The notes: generated from the sequence alone by a model not told the origin. A DNA stretch of 64,000 bases from CALCHA01 sp035548175 (GCA_035548175.1 DASZTO010000079.1:1-64000), one strand, 5' to 3'; positions 1-7,627 are shown, counted from the first letter of the stretch. Numbers and translations: made by a program.

Positions 1-188
1 CGCAGGGCAGCATGCCGGGGACGACGATCTGCGGGCTGGCGGATGGGACGAACTGGGTGATGAAGACGATTCTGCAAAAGTTTCCGGAGGATTTTAAGCG
101 GGCGATCAAGAGCGAGAGCGTGCAGGGGGTGGAAGTGACGGGGGGGGGGTGTGAGGCGCGAGTGAGTCGGTCGTGGCGCTGGGCGTGC
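1..188 (+). CDS. nuoF: NADH-quinone oxidoreductase subunit F (NuoF), 3' end only
   Basis: The frame entering at the window edge reads PGTTICGLADGTNW followed by a helical segment ending FPEDFKRAI. This resembles the C-terminal Fe-S/flavin subunit signature of NuoF, in which a TxC-x-LxD loop (last cysteine of the N3 cluster) precedes the terminal helix. NuoF oxidises NADH and passes electrons through FMN and N3 to NuoG, which is encoded 600 bases downstream. The true end is unclear: the frame has no stop until 428 and runs into the next small gene. A run of ten G at 140-149 lies just after the helix. A one-base shift there, in either direction, meets a TGA at 152-154 or 163-165, so either the run hides a frameshift or NuoF is fused to its neighbour. 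The family call is fairly sure; the end is not. Confidence 0.7.
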
Positions 189-428
189 ATGGATTTTGAA
201 GTGGTAGGGCCTATCGAGGAGGTGGAGAGCGTTGCGGTTGGGCGCGGAATCCGTGAACTCGCCCGTCTCCGGAAATCTTTGGGTCGGATCGGTGGCGGAA
301 ATGAAAGGGCGGGCGGTCTGAAATTGTCGGATGGTACAATAGTGGCTGCCGAGGTGCACTGGTGCGAAGCCCACGGCAAAGGTAAGCGTTTGCTGAAGAT
401 CAAACGTTTTCTGGAAGATGCGCCGTGA
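189..428 (+). CDS. Small conserved protein of unknown function, 79 aa
   Basis: The ATG at 189 opens a 79-residue basic protein beginning MDFEVVGPIEEVESVAVG, with a core RELARLRKSLG and an end AEVHWCEAHGKGKRLLKIKR. I recognise the pattern (short protein, HWxEAHG motif, KIKR end) as a widespread bacterial hypothetical often followed by a partner like the next gene. No enzymatic motif is visible. It shares its frame with the nuoF end upstream, so its independence depends on the ten-G run at 140-149. Its stop overlaps the GTG start of the next gene (GTGA), which implies translational coupling. The position between nuoF and nuoG may be incidental. Function unknown. Confidence 0.6.
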   Translation: MDFEVVGPIEEVESVAVGRGIRELARLRKSLGRIGGGNERAGGLKLSDGTIVAAEVHWCEAHGKGKRLLKIKRFLEDAP

Positions 429-655
429 GCAAAAAATCGCATCAACGTTATTTGCTGTGCCTCGACAACAGAGGGTACGAGGCGGCGCTGGAGTTGCGGA
501 AGCTCTACGTGGTTGTGCCGGATGGGGAGGCCAAAGAGCGGGGCTGTGTACGGGTGATTGACGAATCGGGGGAGGATTATCTTTATTCGGCGACGCGATT
601 TTTTTCGCTGGAACTGCCGCTCGCGGCGCGGCGGGCGCTGGCGAAGGCTTCCTAG
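425..655 (+). CDS. Small conserved protein of unknown function, 76 aa
   Basis: The GTG start overlaps the stop of the preceding gene by four bases. The 76-residue product has a compact beta-rich core: YLLCLDNRGYEAALELRKLY, then VRVIDESGEDYLY. I recognise this DNxGYEA-LE-RK-Y / DESGEDYLY pattern as a common bacterial hypothetical family of unknown function, usually next to a gene like the one upstream. There is no signal peptide or membrane segment, so it is probably cytoplasmic. The pair could be a two-component module (toxin-antitoxin-like or an accessory complex), but nothing in the sequence decides this. Confidence 0.7.
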   Translation: MSKKSHQRYLLCLDNRGYEAALELRKLYVVVPDGEAKERGCVRVIDESGEDYLYSATRFFSLELPLAARRALAKAS

Positions 656-802
656 AATTTAACTTCTGGCGCGGCTCCCTAAGCATTGCCGACAGAGCGA
701 CAACGCGCATTGGTCGCGATATCATGGCGAAGTTGTGGCAGCGAATGCCCCCGGTTGTTCTTCGCCAAAGCCAATCGGCAATCAGCACCAAAAGGATTCC
801 CC

Positions 803-2461
803 ATGCCCACGATGGAAATTGATGGAAAGCAGGTTGCCTGGGAAGGCAGGAAGATGATTCTGCAGGTGGCGCAGGACAACGGGGTGGAGATCCCGTCGTA
901 CTGCTATCACCCGGGGCTGTCGATCGTGGCATCATGCCGGATTTGCCTGGGGGAGATTGAGAGTCCGGACCCGAAGGATCCGACGAAGCTGGTGAAGGTG
1001 CCGAAGCTGGTGCCGACGTGCCAGACGCCGGCGGTGGACGGGATGAAGGTGTGGATGAAGTCGGCGAAGAGCCGGGCGAACCAGCAGGCGGTGATGGAGT
1101 TTCTGCTGATCAACCATCCCTTGGATTGCCCGGTGTGCGACCAGGCGGGGGAGTGCTACTTGCAGGATTATTCGTACAAGTATGGACGGGCGGAGTCGCG
1201 GTTTCTGGAAGACAAGGCGAAGAAGCCCAAGAAGGAAGTGGGGGAGCATGTGCTGCTGTACAGCGACCGGTGCATCATGTGCACGCGGTGCGTGCGGTTC
1301 ACGCGGGAGATCAGCGGGACGAGCGAGCTGGCGGTGTTCGGGCGCGGGCACCGGGAGGAGATCGACGTGTTTCCGGGCCGGCCGGTGAACAATCCGCTGT
1401 CGGGGAACGTGATCGACATATGTCCGGTGGGGGCGCTTCTGGACAAGGATTTTCTGTTCACGCAGCGCGTGTGGTTTTTGAAGAGCACGCCGTCGATTTC
1501 GCCGCTGACGAGCGGGGGGGAGAACATCGAGATTCATCACAACGAGGGGCGGATCTACCGCATCAAGCCGCGGTACAACCAGGATGTGAACAAGTGGTGG
1601 ATCAGCGATGAGACGCGGTATGGGTTTGGGTTTGTGCACAGCACGGAGCGGCTGCGCGTGCCGGAGCGTTTGCAGTATGGCAGCTCGGCGGAGATCACGT
1701 GGGAGGCGGCGTATCGGCATGCGGAGGAGGAATTGCGGGCGGCGGCGGCGCGTGGGCCGGGGAACCTGGCGTGCATTCTTTCGCCGTTCGATGCGACGGA
1801 GGAGATGTTCCTGCAGGTGAAGTATGCGCGGTCGCTGGATCCGCAGGCGTGGATCGTGATGAATCCGGTGCGCGTGGAGGGCCAGGACCAGGTGTTCAAG
1901 AATCCGGCGACGGGGGCGGTGACCTTCACGATCAAGGCGGAAAAGGCGCCGAACCGGCGCGGGGCGGAGAAGGTGATGGCGCATTTCGGGGGGAACGTGT
2001 GCTCGCTGGCGGAGCTGCACGAGAAGATCAAGGGCAAGAAGGTGACCGGGGCGCTGCAATCGAGCGATCCGTTTCCGGTGGAGCACGTGGCGGATTACAA
2101 GCAGGTGGTGACGGGGATGCAGACGCTGGTGCGGATGGCGACGCGTCGCGGGCCGGTGTATGAGAAGGCGACGGTGAGTTTGCCGACCTGCACGTGGGCG
2201 GAGAAGCATGGGGTGTATGAGAATTTCGAGGGGCGGGTGCAGCCTTTTGCGCAGGCGATTCCCGCGCTGGAGGATACGCGGGCGGTGGGGCAGATCGTGT
2301 GGGATTTGCTGGGGCGTGGCGTCGGCGGAGCGGGCGGGCGAGGGTTCGATCCGGCGGCGGTGCGGGAGGAGATGACGCTGGCGGGGATGGAGGGCTATGC
2401 GGGGATTCAGGAGCCGGCGGGGACGGTGCGGACGGATTCGATGGAGTTCGCGGAGTTGTGA
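803..2461 (+). CDS. nuoG: NADH-quinone oxidoreductase subunit G (NuoG), short form
   Basis: This is the iron-sulfur subunit of the complex I peripheral arm, carrying electrons from NuoF toward the quinone arm. The start at 803 is preferred because AAAGGA lies just upstream; a longer frame from 686 adds 39 unconvincing residues. From this start the product has 552 residues. The N-terminal 2Fe-2S domain has Cys34, Cys45, Cys48 and Cys73. The His-Cys 4Fe-4S motif is His105, Cys109, Cys112, Cys118. A further 4Fe-4S set is Cys157, Cys160, Cys163 and Cys207. The C-terminal part is a reduced molybdopterin-oxidoreductase-like region ending in the NuoG signature VYENFEGRVQPF. E. coli NuoG is about 900 residues, so this is a short type. 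It is probably in one operon with nuoF. Confidence 0.95.
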   Translation: MPTMEIDGKQVAWEGRKMILQVAQDNGVEIPSYCYHPGLSIVASCRICLGEIESPDPKDPTKLVKVPKLVPTCQTPAVDGMKVWMKSAKSRANQQAVMEFLLINHPLDCPVCDQAGECYLQDYSYKYGRAESRFLEDKAKKPKKEVGEHVLLYSDRCIMCTRCVRFTREISGTSELAVFGRGHREEIDVFPGRPVNNPLSGNVIDICPVGALLDKDFLFTQRVWFLKSTPSISPLTSGGENIEIHHNEGRIYRIKPRYNQDVNKWWISDETRYGFGFVHSTERLRVPERLQYGSSAEITWEAAYRHAEEELRAAAARGPGNLACILSPFDATEEMFLQVKYARSLDPQAWIVMNPVRVEGQDQVFKNPATGAVTFTIKAEKAPNRRGAEKVMAHFGGNVCSLAELHEKIKGKKVTGALQSSDPFPVEHVADYKQVVTGMQTLVRMATRRGPVYEKATVSLPTCTWAEKHGVYENFEGRVQPFAQAIPALEDTRAVGQIVWDLLGRGVGGAGGRGFDPAAVREEMTLAGMEGYAGIQEPAGTVRTDSMEFAEL

Positions 2462-2472
2462 CCGTTAATGGC

Positions 2473-2499
2473 CACGAAAGGCACGAACGACACGAAACG
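2473..2499. repeat. Three tandem 9-mers of type CACGAAANN
   Basis: Just after nuoG the sequence reads CACGAAAGG, CACGAACGA, CACGAAACG. The reverse complement (NNTTTCGTG) recurs at 61.0, 61.5 and 63.0 kb, so this is a degenerate member of a dispersed family. Confidence 0.7.
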
Positions 2500-2506
2500 G
2501 GAATTG

Positions 2507-2666
2507 TCCACAAATGGACACAAATCGGCACGAATGCGCTGTGGGTAAGCTAACGGTCCGACGGAAGGGGAAGGCGTAAACAGGGAATTTTTTAACGGTT
2601 TGGTGGTCGGTGGGATCGGGCGATTGAGGGACAGCGCATTTGTGGGGATTTGTGTCCATTTGTGGA
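2507..2666. repeat. Long inverted repeat between nuoG and deoC
   Basis: Two 36-base arms (2507-2542 and 2631-2666) are reverse complements at 33 of 36 positions. Each arm is built from 10-base units of type CACAAATNNN. They are separated by 88 bases. The spacing is too long for a rho-independent terminator and there is no T tract. It fills most of the 281-base gap between nuoG and deoC; no gene is seen there. Confidence 0.8.
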
Positions 2667-2742
2667 CCGGTTCGCCGTCGGCGTCGGGGGGGGGTTACGG
2701 GTTTTTGAGGGGAGGGGTAAGATGGTGGGAAAAGGAGAGTCC

Positions 2743-3465
2743 ATGGCGGGTATTGATCTAGCGCGCACGATTGACCACACGCTGCTGAAGGCAGAGGCGA
2801 CGGAGGCGGAGATTCGCAAGGTGGTGGGGGAGGCGGTGGCTCATCGCTTTGCGTCGGTGTGCGTCAACGGCCGATGGACGGCGCTGGTGAGCGGGCTGCT
2901 GCGGGAAGCGGGGGTGAACGATCCGGGGAAGACGGATCGGGCGGTGCTGGCGTGCGCGGTGGTGGGATTTCCGCTGGGGGCGAACCGGTCGATCATCAAG
3001 GCGATCGAGGCGTCGACGTGCGCGAAGGATGGGGCGCAGGAGATCGACATGGTGATTTCGTTGCCGGCGCTGCTGACGGGGGATCTGGAGGATGCGCGGA
3101 ACGATGTGTATGAGGTGGTGCGGGCGGCGCGGGCGGTGTCGCCCCGGACGGTGGTGAAGGTGATCCTGGAGACGGCGGCGCTGAACGAGGAGCAGACGGC
3201 GCTGGGGTGCCGGGCGGCGGTGGAGGGCGGGGCGGACTTTGTGAAGACCTCCACGGGGTTTCATCCCAAGGGCGGGGCGACGGTCGAGAGCGTGGGGTGG
3301 CTGAAGAAATATGGTGGCGGAGCGGGGTTGAAAGTGAAGGCGTCGGGCGGGATTCGGGATTATGCGACGGCCAAACAGATGCTGGATGCGGGGGCGGATC
3401 GCTTGGGATGCTCGGCGGGGGTGGCGATCGTGTCGGGGACGTCGGCGGGTGCGGGGACGTATTGA
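2743..3465 (+). CDS. deoC: Deoxyribose-phosphate aldolase
   Basis: This cytoplasmic class I aldolase reversibly cleaves 2-deoxyribose 5-phosphate to glyceraldehyde 3-phosphate and acetaldehyde in deoxynucleoside catabolism. The ATG at 2743 follows a good AAAGGAG at 2731-2737; an in-frame ATG at 2722 is the alternative. The product has 240 residues, near the usual 220-260. The TIM-barrel signatures are present: EIDMV with Asp102, FVKTSTGF with the Schiff-base Lys168, and KVKASGGIR with the second active-site Lys199. It appears to be a single gene, separated from nuoG by an inverted repeat and followed by an unrelated TM2 gene. Confidence 0.95.
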   Translation: MAGIDLARTIDHTLLKAEATEAEIRKVVGEAVAHRFASVCVNGRWTALVSGLLREAGVNDPGKTDRAVLACAVVGFPLGANRSIIKAIEASTCAKDGAQEIDMVISLPALLTGDLEDARNDVYEVVRAARAVSPRTVVKVILETAALNEEQTALGCRAAVEGGADFVKTSTGFHPKGGATVESVGWLKKYGGGAGLKVKASGGIRDYATAKQMLDAGADRLGCSAGVAIVSGTSAGAGTY

Positions 3466-3501
3466 GGCGGCTGAGTTGTTGCGGACGAATTTGGAGCAAT
3501 C

Positions 3502-3819
3502 ATGAGCCTGGGTTCTTGGCAGCCACCACCGGGGTATCCTCCGATTCCGCCGCCGGCGCCGAATCCCTATTCGGAGGCGGCGAGCAAGAAGCTGGCGGCG
3601 GGGCTTTGCGCGATCCTGATCGGCACGCTGGGGATTCACAAATTTATTTTGGGGTACACGACGGCGGGGCTGACGATGCTGCTGGTATCGGTGCTGACCT
3701 GCGGGCTGGGGGCGATCGTGATTCATGTGATCGCGCTGATTGAGGGGATCATGTATTTGACGAAGTCGGATCAGGAGTTTTACGAGACGTACATGGTGCG
3801 GCGGAAGGAATGGTTTTGA
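3502..3819 (+). CDS. TM2 domain membrane protein
   Basis: A 105-residue protein with a proline-rich cytoplasmic head (PPPGYPPIPPPAP), then KKLAAGLCAILIGTLGIHKF, a TM2-domain hallmark with its G-x-H-x-F turn. A second hydrophobic helix follows (GLTMLLVSVLTCGLGAIV), then a short polar tail. TM2 proteins are small two-helix membrane proteins of poorly known role. A GGAG lies 7 bases before the ATG. It sits 36 bases after deoC and could share its transcript. Confidence 0.9.
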   Translation: MSLGSWQPPPGYPPIPPPAPNPYSEAASKKLAAGLCAILIGTLGIHKFILGYTTAGLTMLLVSVLTCGLGAIVIHVIALIEGIMYLTKSDQEFYETYMVRRKEWF

Positions 3820-3843
3820 GACGGCCGGACAATGCGTGAAAAC

Positions 3844-3879
3844 CACGCAGAGCACGGAGGGCAAGGAGGACGGACGGAG
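3844..3879. repeat. Degenerate CACGGAGNN 9-mer repeats
   Basis: Four 9-base units (CACGCAGAG, CACGGAGGG, CAAGGAGGA, CGGACGGAG) fill the short gap before the flavoprotein gene. They are the same family as the palindrome at 4397-4471 and, reversed, the CTCCGYGNN arrays near 61.7 kb. Confidence 0.65.
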
Positions 3880-3918
3880 GGAGCGGTGTGAGAGATTGTG
3901 GATGGCCGGTATGCTTTG

Positions 3919-5406
3919 ATGATGGAGAGCAGTGAAACAACGCGGGTTTACGACCTGGCGATTCTGGGGGCCGGTGCGGCGGGGATGATGGCGGCGATTG
4001 GGGCGGGGGAGGCGGGCGCGGGGCATGGGGGGAAGTTGCGGATCGCGATTTTTGAGAAGAATGTGCGGGCGGGGATCAAGGTGCTGGTGTGCGGCGGGGG
4101 GCGTTGCAATTTTACGAATGCGGGGACGGTGGAGTTTTTGATCGAGCAGTTCGGAAGGAACGGGCGGTTTTTGACGCCGGCGCTGCGGGGGCGGGAGGCT
4201 CTGGACAACGAGGGGCTGCGGGATTTTTTTGCGGGGCTGGGGGTGCCATCGCACGTGGAGCATGATGGGAAGGTGTATCCGGATTCGAATCGGGCGCAGT
4301 CGGTGGTCGATGCGCTGGTGGCGCGGATGGGGGAGCTGGGCGTGGAGGTGTATACGGGGAACGCGGGGACGGTGGTGGAGATCGAGCGGGCGGATCAAAC
4401 CACGGAGAACACGGAGGGCACGCAGATACAGCAAAATTCATCCTCCGTGAACTCCGTGTCCTCCGTGGTTTCTTTCCGGGTTTCGACGGCGGATGGAGCT
4501 TCGCATGTTGCGCGGGCGGTGATTCTGGCGGTGGGGGGAATGAGTTATCAGCGGATGGGAACGACGGGGGACGGGTATCGGTTTGCGGCGTCGCTGGGGC
4601 ACACGATCGTGACGCCGCGGCCGGCGATTGTGGGGCTGTTGGTGGCGGAGGAGTGGGCGCGGGAGTTGAAGGGGGTGGCGGTGGAAGGGGCGGAGGTGCG
4701 TATCGTGGTGAGCGGGAGTTTGCCGAAGCTGGCGACGGGGAAGCCGGCGCCGAGCGTGAATGATTTGTTGTTCACGCATTTCGGGTTGTCGGGTCCGGCG
4801 GTGTTGAATGTGTCGGAGATCGTCGCGGAGCTGTTGGAGAAGGTGGGGAAGGTGGGTCTGGCGGTGGATTTTGCGCGCGGGCGGACGCACGAGGAATTGC
4901 ACGGGCTGATGCGCTCGTGGCAGCAGCGGGAGGGGCGGAAGCTGCTGCGGACGATGTTGAGCCAGCATGCGCGGGAGGTGGTGATCGAGTCGACGAGTCC
5001 GGATCGGACGGCCGTCGAAAGGGCGGCGGGCGAGCGCGGGCGGGAATTTTCGCTGCCGGGGCGGGTGGCGGAGAAATTTCTGGAGCTGGAGGGAATTTCG
5101 CGGGAGCAGGCGTGCGCGACGCTGACAAGCGGGCAGATGCATCGGCTGGTGGAGCGGATCAAGAACTGCCGGTTCACGGTGACGGGGACGCGGGGATTCA
5201 AGGAGGCGATGGTGACGGCGGGCGGCGTGAAGCTCAGCGAAGTGGATCCGCGGACAATGGAAAGCAGGATCGTGCCGGAGTTGTATCTGACGGGGGAGGT
5301 GCTGGATCTGACGGGGCCGAGCGGGGGATACAATTTGCAGTTGGCGTTTTCGACGGGGCGGCTGGCGGGGGTGAGCGTGGCGGAGCGGCTGGCGCGGGGC
5401 GGGTGA
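3919..5406 (+). CDS. BaiN/HI0933-family NAD(P)/FAD-dependent oxidoreductase with a repeat-derived insert
   Basis: Flavoprotein of the HI0933/YhiN/BaiN family; substrates are usually unknown. The dinucleotide-binding fold begins AILGAGAAGMMAA. The family motif GGGRCNFTN and the C-terminal GEVLDLTGPSGGYNLQLA segment, with its final FAD-contact GG-Y-N-Q, are both present. At 495 residues it is longer than the usual about 400. Part of the excess is residues about 160-185 (QTTENTEGT to SVNSVSSVVS), encoded by a dispersed palindromic DNA repeat at 4397-4471 that keeps the frame open. The start is uncertain: GTG 3898, ATG 3919 or ATG 3922. It converges on the next minus-strand gene with one base between stops. 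Confidence 0.9.
   Translation: MMESSETTRVYDLAILGAGAAGMMAAIGAGEAGAGHGGKLRIAIFEKNVRAGIKVLVCGGGRCNFTNAGTVEFLIEQFGRNGRFLTPALRGREALDNEGLRDFFAGLGVPSHVEHDGKVYPDSNRAQSVVDALVARMGELGVEVYTGNAGTVVEIERADQTTENTEGTQIQQNSSSVNSVSSVVSFRVSTADGASHVARAVILAVGGMSYQRMGTTGDGYRFAASLGHTIVTPRPAIVGLLVAEEWARELKGVAVEGAEVRIVVSGSLPKLATGKPAPSVNDLLFTHFGLSGPAVLNVSEIVAELLEKVGKVGLAVDFARGRTHEELHGLMRSWQQREGRKLLRTMLSQHAREVVIESTSPDRTAVERAAGERGREFSLPGRVAEKFLELEGISREQACATLTSGQMHRLVERIKNCRFTVTGTRGFKEAMVTAGGVKLSEVDPRTMESRIVPELYLTGEVLDLTGPSGGYNLQLAFSTGRLAGVSVAERLARGG
4397..4471. repeat. Dispersed palindromic repeat inside a coding region
   Basis: The left arm at 4397-4425 (AACCACGGAGAACACGGAG...) and the right arm at 4443-4471 (...CTCCGTGTCCTCCGTGGTT) are near-perfect reverse complements around a 17-base loop. 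The units are the CACGGAGNN 9-mers seen elsewhere in intergenic DNA. The element adds about 25 codons without breaking the flavoprotein frame. Confidence 0.85.
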
Positions 5407-5407
5407 A

Positions 5408-6187
5408 TCAGGCGTCGAGGGGCAGGCGGAGCCATTCGGTGTGGGGGCGGGGAACGGTGCGCACCCATCGGCCCAGGAGCGAGAGCGCGGCGAGCGCGAG
5501 CAGAGCGGTGACGATGCTGACGGCGAGCGGTGGCCAGGAGATGGCGCTGCCGACGGAGAGGATGGCGGCGGACATCCAGGCGAGCGAGGCGGTGATGAAT
5601 GCGGCTGCGAGCGCGGCGTCTTTCCACCCGAGGCGTTCGGCCCGCGCGCGGCGGCCGATGACGTGAAACGCCATGACCATGGGCGCCAGCGACAGCACGG
5701 CGCATGCGAGCATGCCAAGCTGTAAGCGGGGGGTGTGGTTGCCGAGCGCCACTTCGAGGACGTCGCGGTAGTGCCTGCCGAAGTAGAGGGCGTTCAGGGC
5801 CGGGGCGCAGTAAGCGAGGAGGGTGCCGGAAATCCCGGCGAGCAGGGTGGGGAGCAGGGTCATGCCTTCGATGCCCATCTCGCGATTGGAGCGTTCGCCC
5901 CAGGCGTGCATGCGCGCGGGGGAGCGGAAGCGAAAGAGGAAGAGTTTTTCGATGCGCGGGACGGAGGCATCGAGGGAGCGGCGGAGTTCGGCGGGGTCGC
6001 CGAGGCGCTTGAGGGCGGCGGCGATGGCGGCGGGCTGGTCGGGAATGCGCTCGCGTTCCTCGTCGAGGGCGGATTGGAGATGCGCGAGGAGTTCGCGGCG
6101 CATGCGGAGTTTACGGGCGGAGGTGGCGCGGAGGGGGCGGACGATGCGTTCGACGTGGATCATGAGGGCGGTGGTCGTGTCGGTCAT
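5408..6187 (-). CDS. HAAS-type membrane protein partnered with PadR
   Basis: A 259-residue protein. The N-terminal about 75 residues form a soluble helical domain (RRELLAHLQSALDEERER, then AALKRLGDPAELRRSL), the pattern of HAAS/DUF1700-like signalling or permease-prefix domains. Four hydrophobic helices follow, roughly residues 108-135, 153-175, 188-214 and 218-241, then a short tail. Its ATG overlaps the padR stop (ATGA), and such small membrane proteins are habitually encoded after PadR regulators. The role is probably in membrane or envelope signalling; no substrate can be named. Confidence 0.8.
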   Translation of the reverse strand: MTDTTTALMIHVERIVRPLRATSARKLRMRRELLAHLQSALDEERERIPDQPAAIAAALKRLGDPAELRRSLDASVPRIEKLFLFRFRSPARMHAWGERSNREMGIEGMTLLPTLLAGISGTLLAYCAPALNALYFGRHYRDVLEVALGNHTPRLQLGMLACAVLSLAPMVMAFHVIGRRARAERLGWKDAALAAAFITASLAWMSAAILSVGSAISWPPLAVSIVTALLALAALSLLGRWVRTVPRPHTEWLRLPLDA

Positions 6188-6537
6188 GTCGCTGCTCCAA
6201 GTATGCCGCCGATGACGCGGACAAAGAGGTCCCAGTCTTGTTTGGCTTGTGCGAGGCGTTTGCCGCCTTTGGGGGTGAGGCGGTAGATACGGCGACGTGG
6301 TCCTTTGCGGGCATGGGAGGAGGGGGTGTCGTTTTCCCAGGCGGCCTTGACGAGGCCGGCGGCTTCGAGGCGGTAGAGTGCGGGGTAGAGGGAGCCTTCC
6401 TTGAGGGCCAGCGCGCCGGAGCCGGCGCTTTCGAGGCGTTTAAGGATTTCGAAGCCATGGGCCTCACCGCGTTTGAGGGCGGAGAGGATGAGCGTTTCGA
6501 GGTGGCCGCGGAGGTTGTCGCCGGTGATCTGTTGCAT
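6184..6537 (-). CDS. PadR-family transcriptional regulator
   Basis: A 117-residue winged-helix repressor of the short PadR-s2 type. The recognition region reads GEAHGFEILKRLE, then LKEGSLYPALYRLEAAGLV, and the wing RRRIYRLTPKGGKRL. PadR proteins usually repress their own operon and a membrane partner. Here the membrane partner overlaps the stop codon by four bases. A promoter with an embedded palindrome lies directly upstream (6544-6572), with the -10 box about seven bases from the ATG, so the mRNA is probably leaderless and self-regulated. The effector is unknown. Confidence 0.92.
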   Translation of the reverse strand: MQQITGDNLRGHLETLILSALKRGEAHGFEILKRLESAGSGALALKEGSLYPALYRLEAAGLVKAAWENDTPSSHARKGPRRRIYRLTPKGGKRLAQAKQDWDLFVRVIGGILGAAT

Positions 6538-6543
6538 ACTATG

Positions 6544-6572
6544 TATTTAGCCTGTCTAAATAGCAATGTCAA
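6544..6572 (-). promoter_or_regulatory. padR promoter with palindromic operator
   Basis: Read on the minus strand there is a perfect TTGACA at 6572-6567, a 17-base spacer, and TAAATA at 6549-6544. A perfect inverted repeat TATTTAG-N5-CTAAATA (6544-6562) covers the -10 box and part of the spacer. Repressor binding there would occlude the polymerase, which fits PadR autoregulation. The binding protein is inferred. Confidence 0.7.
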
Positions 6573-6573
6573 G

Positions 6574-6607
6574 AAAAAAACCGCCGGCGGGGAGCACCAG
6601 CCGGCGG
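6574..6607 (-). terminator. Rho-independent terminator after the acetylesterase operon
   Basis: On the minus strand a perfect 8-bp stem CCGCCGGC/GCCGGCGG with an 11-base loop is followed at once by seven T. It lies 42 bases after the stop of the first acetylesterase gene, and its T tract ends one base before the padR -35 box. Confidence 0.88.
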
Positions 6608-6649
6608 CGTTGCGATTGTTGAGGTTGCGGGGAGGCGTTCGGAGGGTGG

Positions 6650-7606
6650 TCAGGGCCTGCCGGGCTGCGAGGTCGCGGCGGCGCGGCGGGCGGCGCCGGA
6701 TTCCCACTTGGCGGTGGCGCCCTTTTCGTCGGGGCCGAGTTCGCCGTGCTCGCTGGTGGTGATGTCGGGCTGATCGGGAACTTTAGGGTCGGCCAGCAGG
6801 TCATTTTTCAGCGGGCAGTCGAGCTGCTTGATGCCTTCGACGACGCACTGGGCGTTGAGCGTGGCGCCTTTCCAGTTGGGATGCGTGCCTTCGGCGCGGC
6901 CGCTGTTGTCGACGTTGAAGAGCACCTTTTCGACCTTGTCGCGGCCCAACTGGTCGTATTTGTCGGCGATCAGGTCGTTGAGCGGAATGAAAAGGGCGTG
7001 ATCCTGTTCGGCGGCCTGTTTGGCCCAGAGGGCGTAGTCGTTGGTGTTGCGCATCACTTTGTCGTCATTGCCCCAGCGGTTGCGCGGGATGAGGGAGCAA
7101 ACGATGGGGGTGGCGCCCTTGGCTTTGATCTGCTCGATGTACTGCCGCATGTACCAGCCGAAGGAATGTTTGAGCGCGCCGGGCTGAGCGCCGCGGCCGG
7201 TGTCTTCGGCGGTGTCGTCGCCGTTGCCTTTGAGCGACGCCGGCCCGTCGTTGTGGCCGAACTGCATGAGGACGTAGTCGCCCGGCTGAATCTTCGGCAG
7301 CACCAGCGGCCAGAGCGTCGGCGAATCCTGATAGCTTTTCGAGGAGGTGCCGCCCATGGCGTCGTTGACGACGTTCACCTTGGAGGGGTCGAAGTAGTAG
7401 TGCAGGAGATGTCCCCAGCCCCACTGGCCGGCGGTGGCGCCGTTGTCGAAGGAGCCGTTGCGCACGGTGGAATCGCCGATCAGCCAGACGGTGGGCTTGT
7501 GGCCGGTCGCGGGGGCGGGCGGAGCGGCGTTGGCGAAGAGCCCGGCGGCGGCGAGCCCGGCGCAGGCGAAGAGTGCGGCGGCGAGACGGCGAGAGGTAGC
7601 GAACAT
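6650..7606 (-). CDS. Secreted rhamnogalacturonan acetylesterase (SGNH/GDSL hydrolase), copy 1
   Basis: Predicted CE12-type esterase removing acetyl groups from rhamnogalacturonan. The start at 7606 is preferred because AAGGA lies 8 bases upstream; the ATG at 7615 abuts that site. A signal peptide covers about residues 1-27 (ATSRRLAAALFACAGLAAAG). SGNH blocks: IGDSTV with nucleophile Ser46, the Gly block MGGTSSKS, the Asn block QFGHNDG, and a C-terminal THPNWKGA supplying the catalytic His. It is 318 residues. It lies 21 bases downstream of a close paralogue in the same orientation and ends at a strong terminator, so the two form one operon. Confidence 0.9.
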   Translation of the reverse strand: MFATSRRLAAALFACAGLAAAGLFANAAPPAPATGHKPTVWLIGDSTVRNGSFDNGATAGQWGWGHLLHYYFDPSKVNVVNDAMGGTSSKSYQDSPTLWPLVLPKIQPGDYVLMQFGHNDGPASLKGNGDDTAEDTGRGAQPGALKHSFGWYMRQYIEQIKAKGATPIVCSLIPRNRWGNDDKVMRNTNDYALWAKQAAEQDHALFIPLNDLIADKYDQLGRDKVEKVLFNVDNSGRAEGTHPNWKGATLNAQCVVEGIKQLDCPLKNDLLADPKVPDQPDITTSEHGELGPDEKGATAKWESGAARRAAATSQPGRP

Positions 7607-7627
7607 CGAGTGCATCCTTCAAAAGGG

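Noticed and set aside
686..802. 39-residue N-terminal extension of NuoG
   Set aside because: It has no similarity to NuoG, and a better start with AAAGGA lies at 803.
2507..2666. Rho-independent terminator after nuoG
   Set aside because: The arms are 88 bases apart and no T tract follows.
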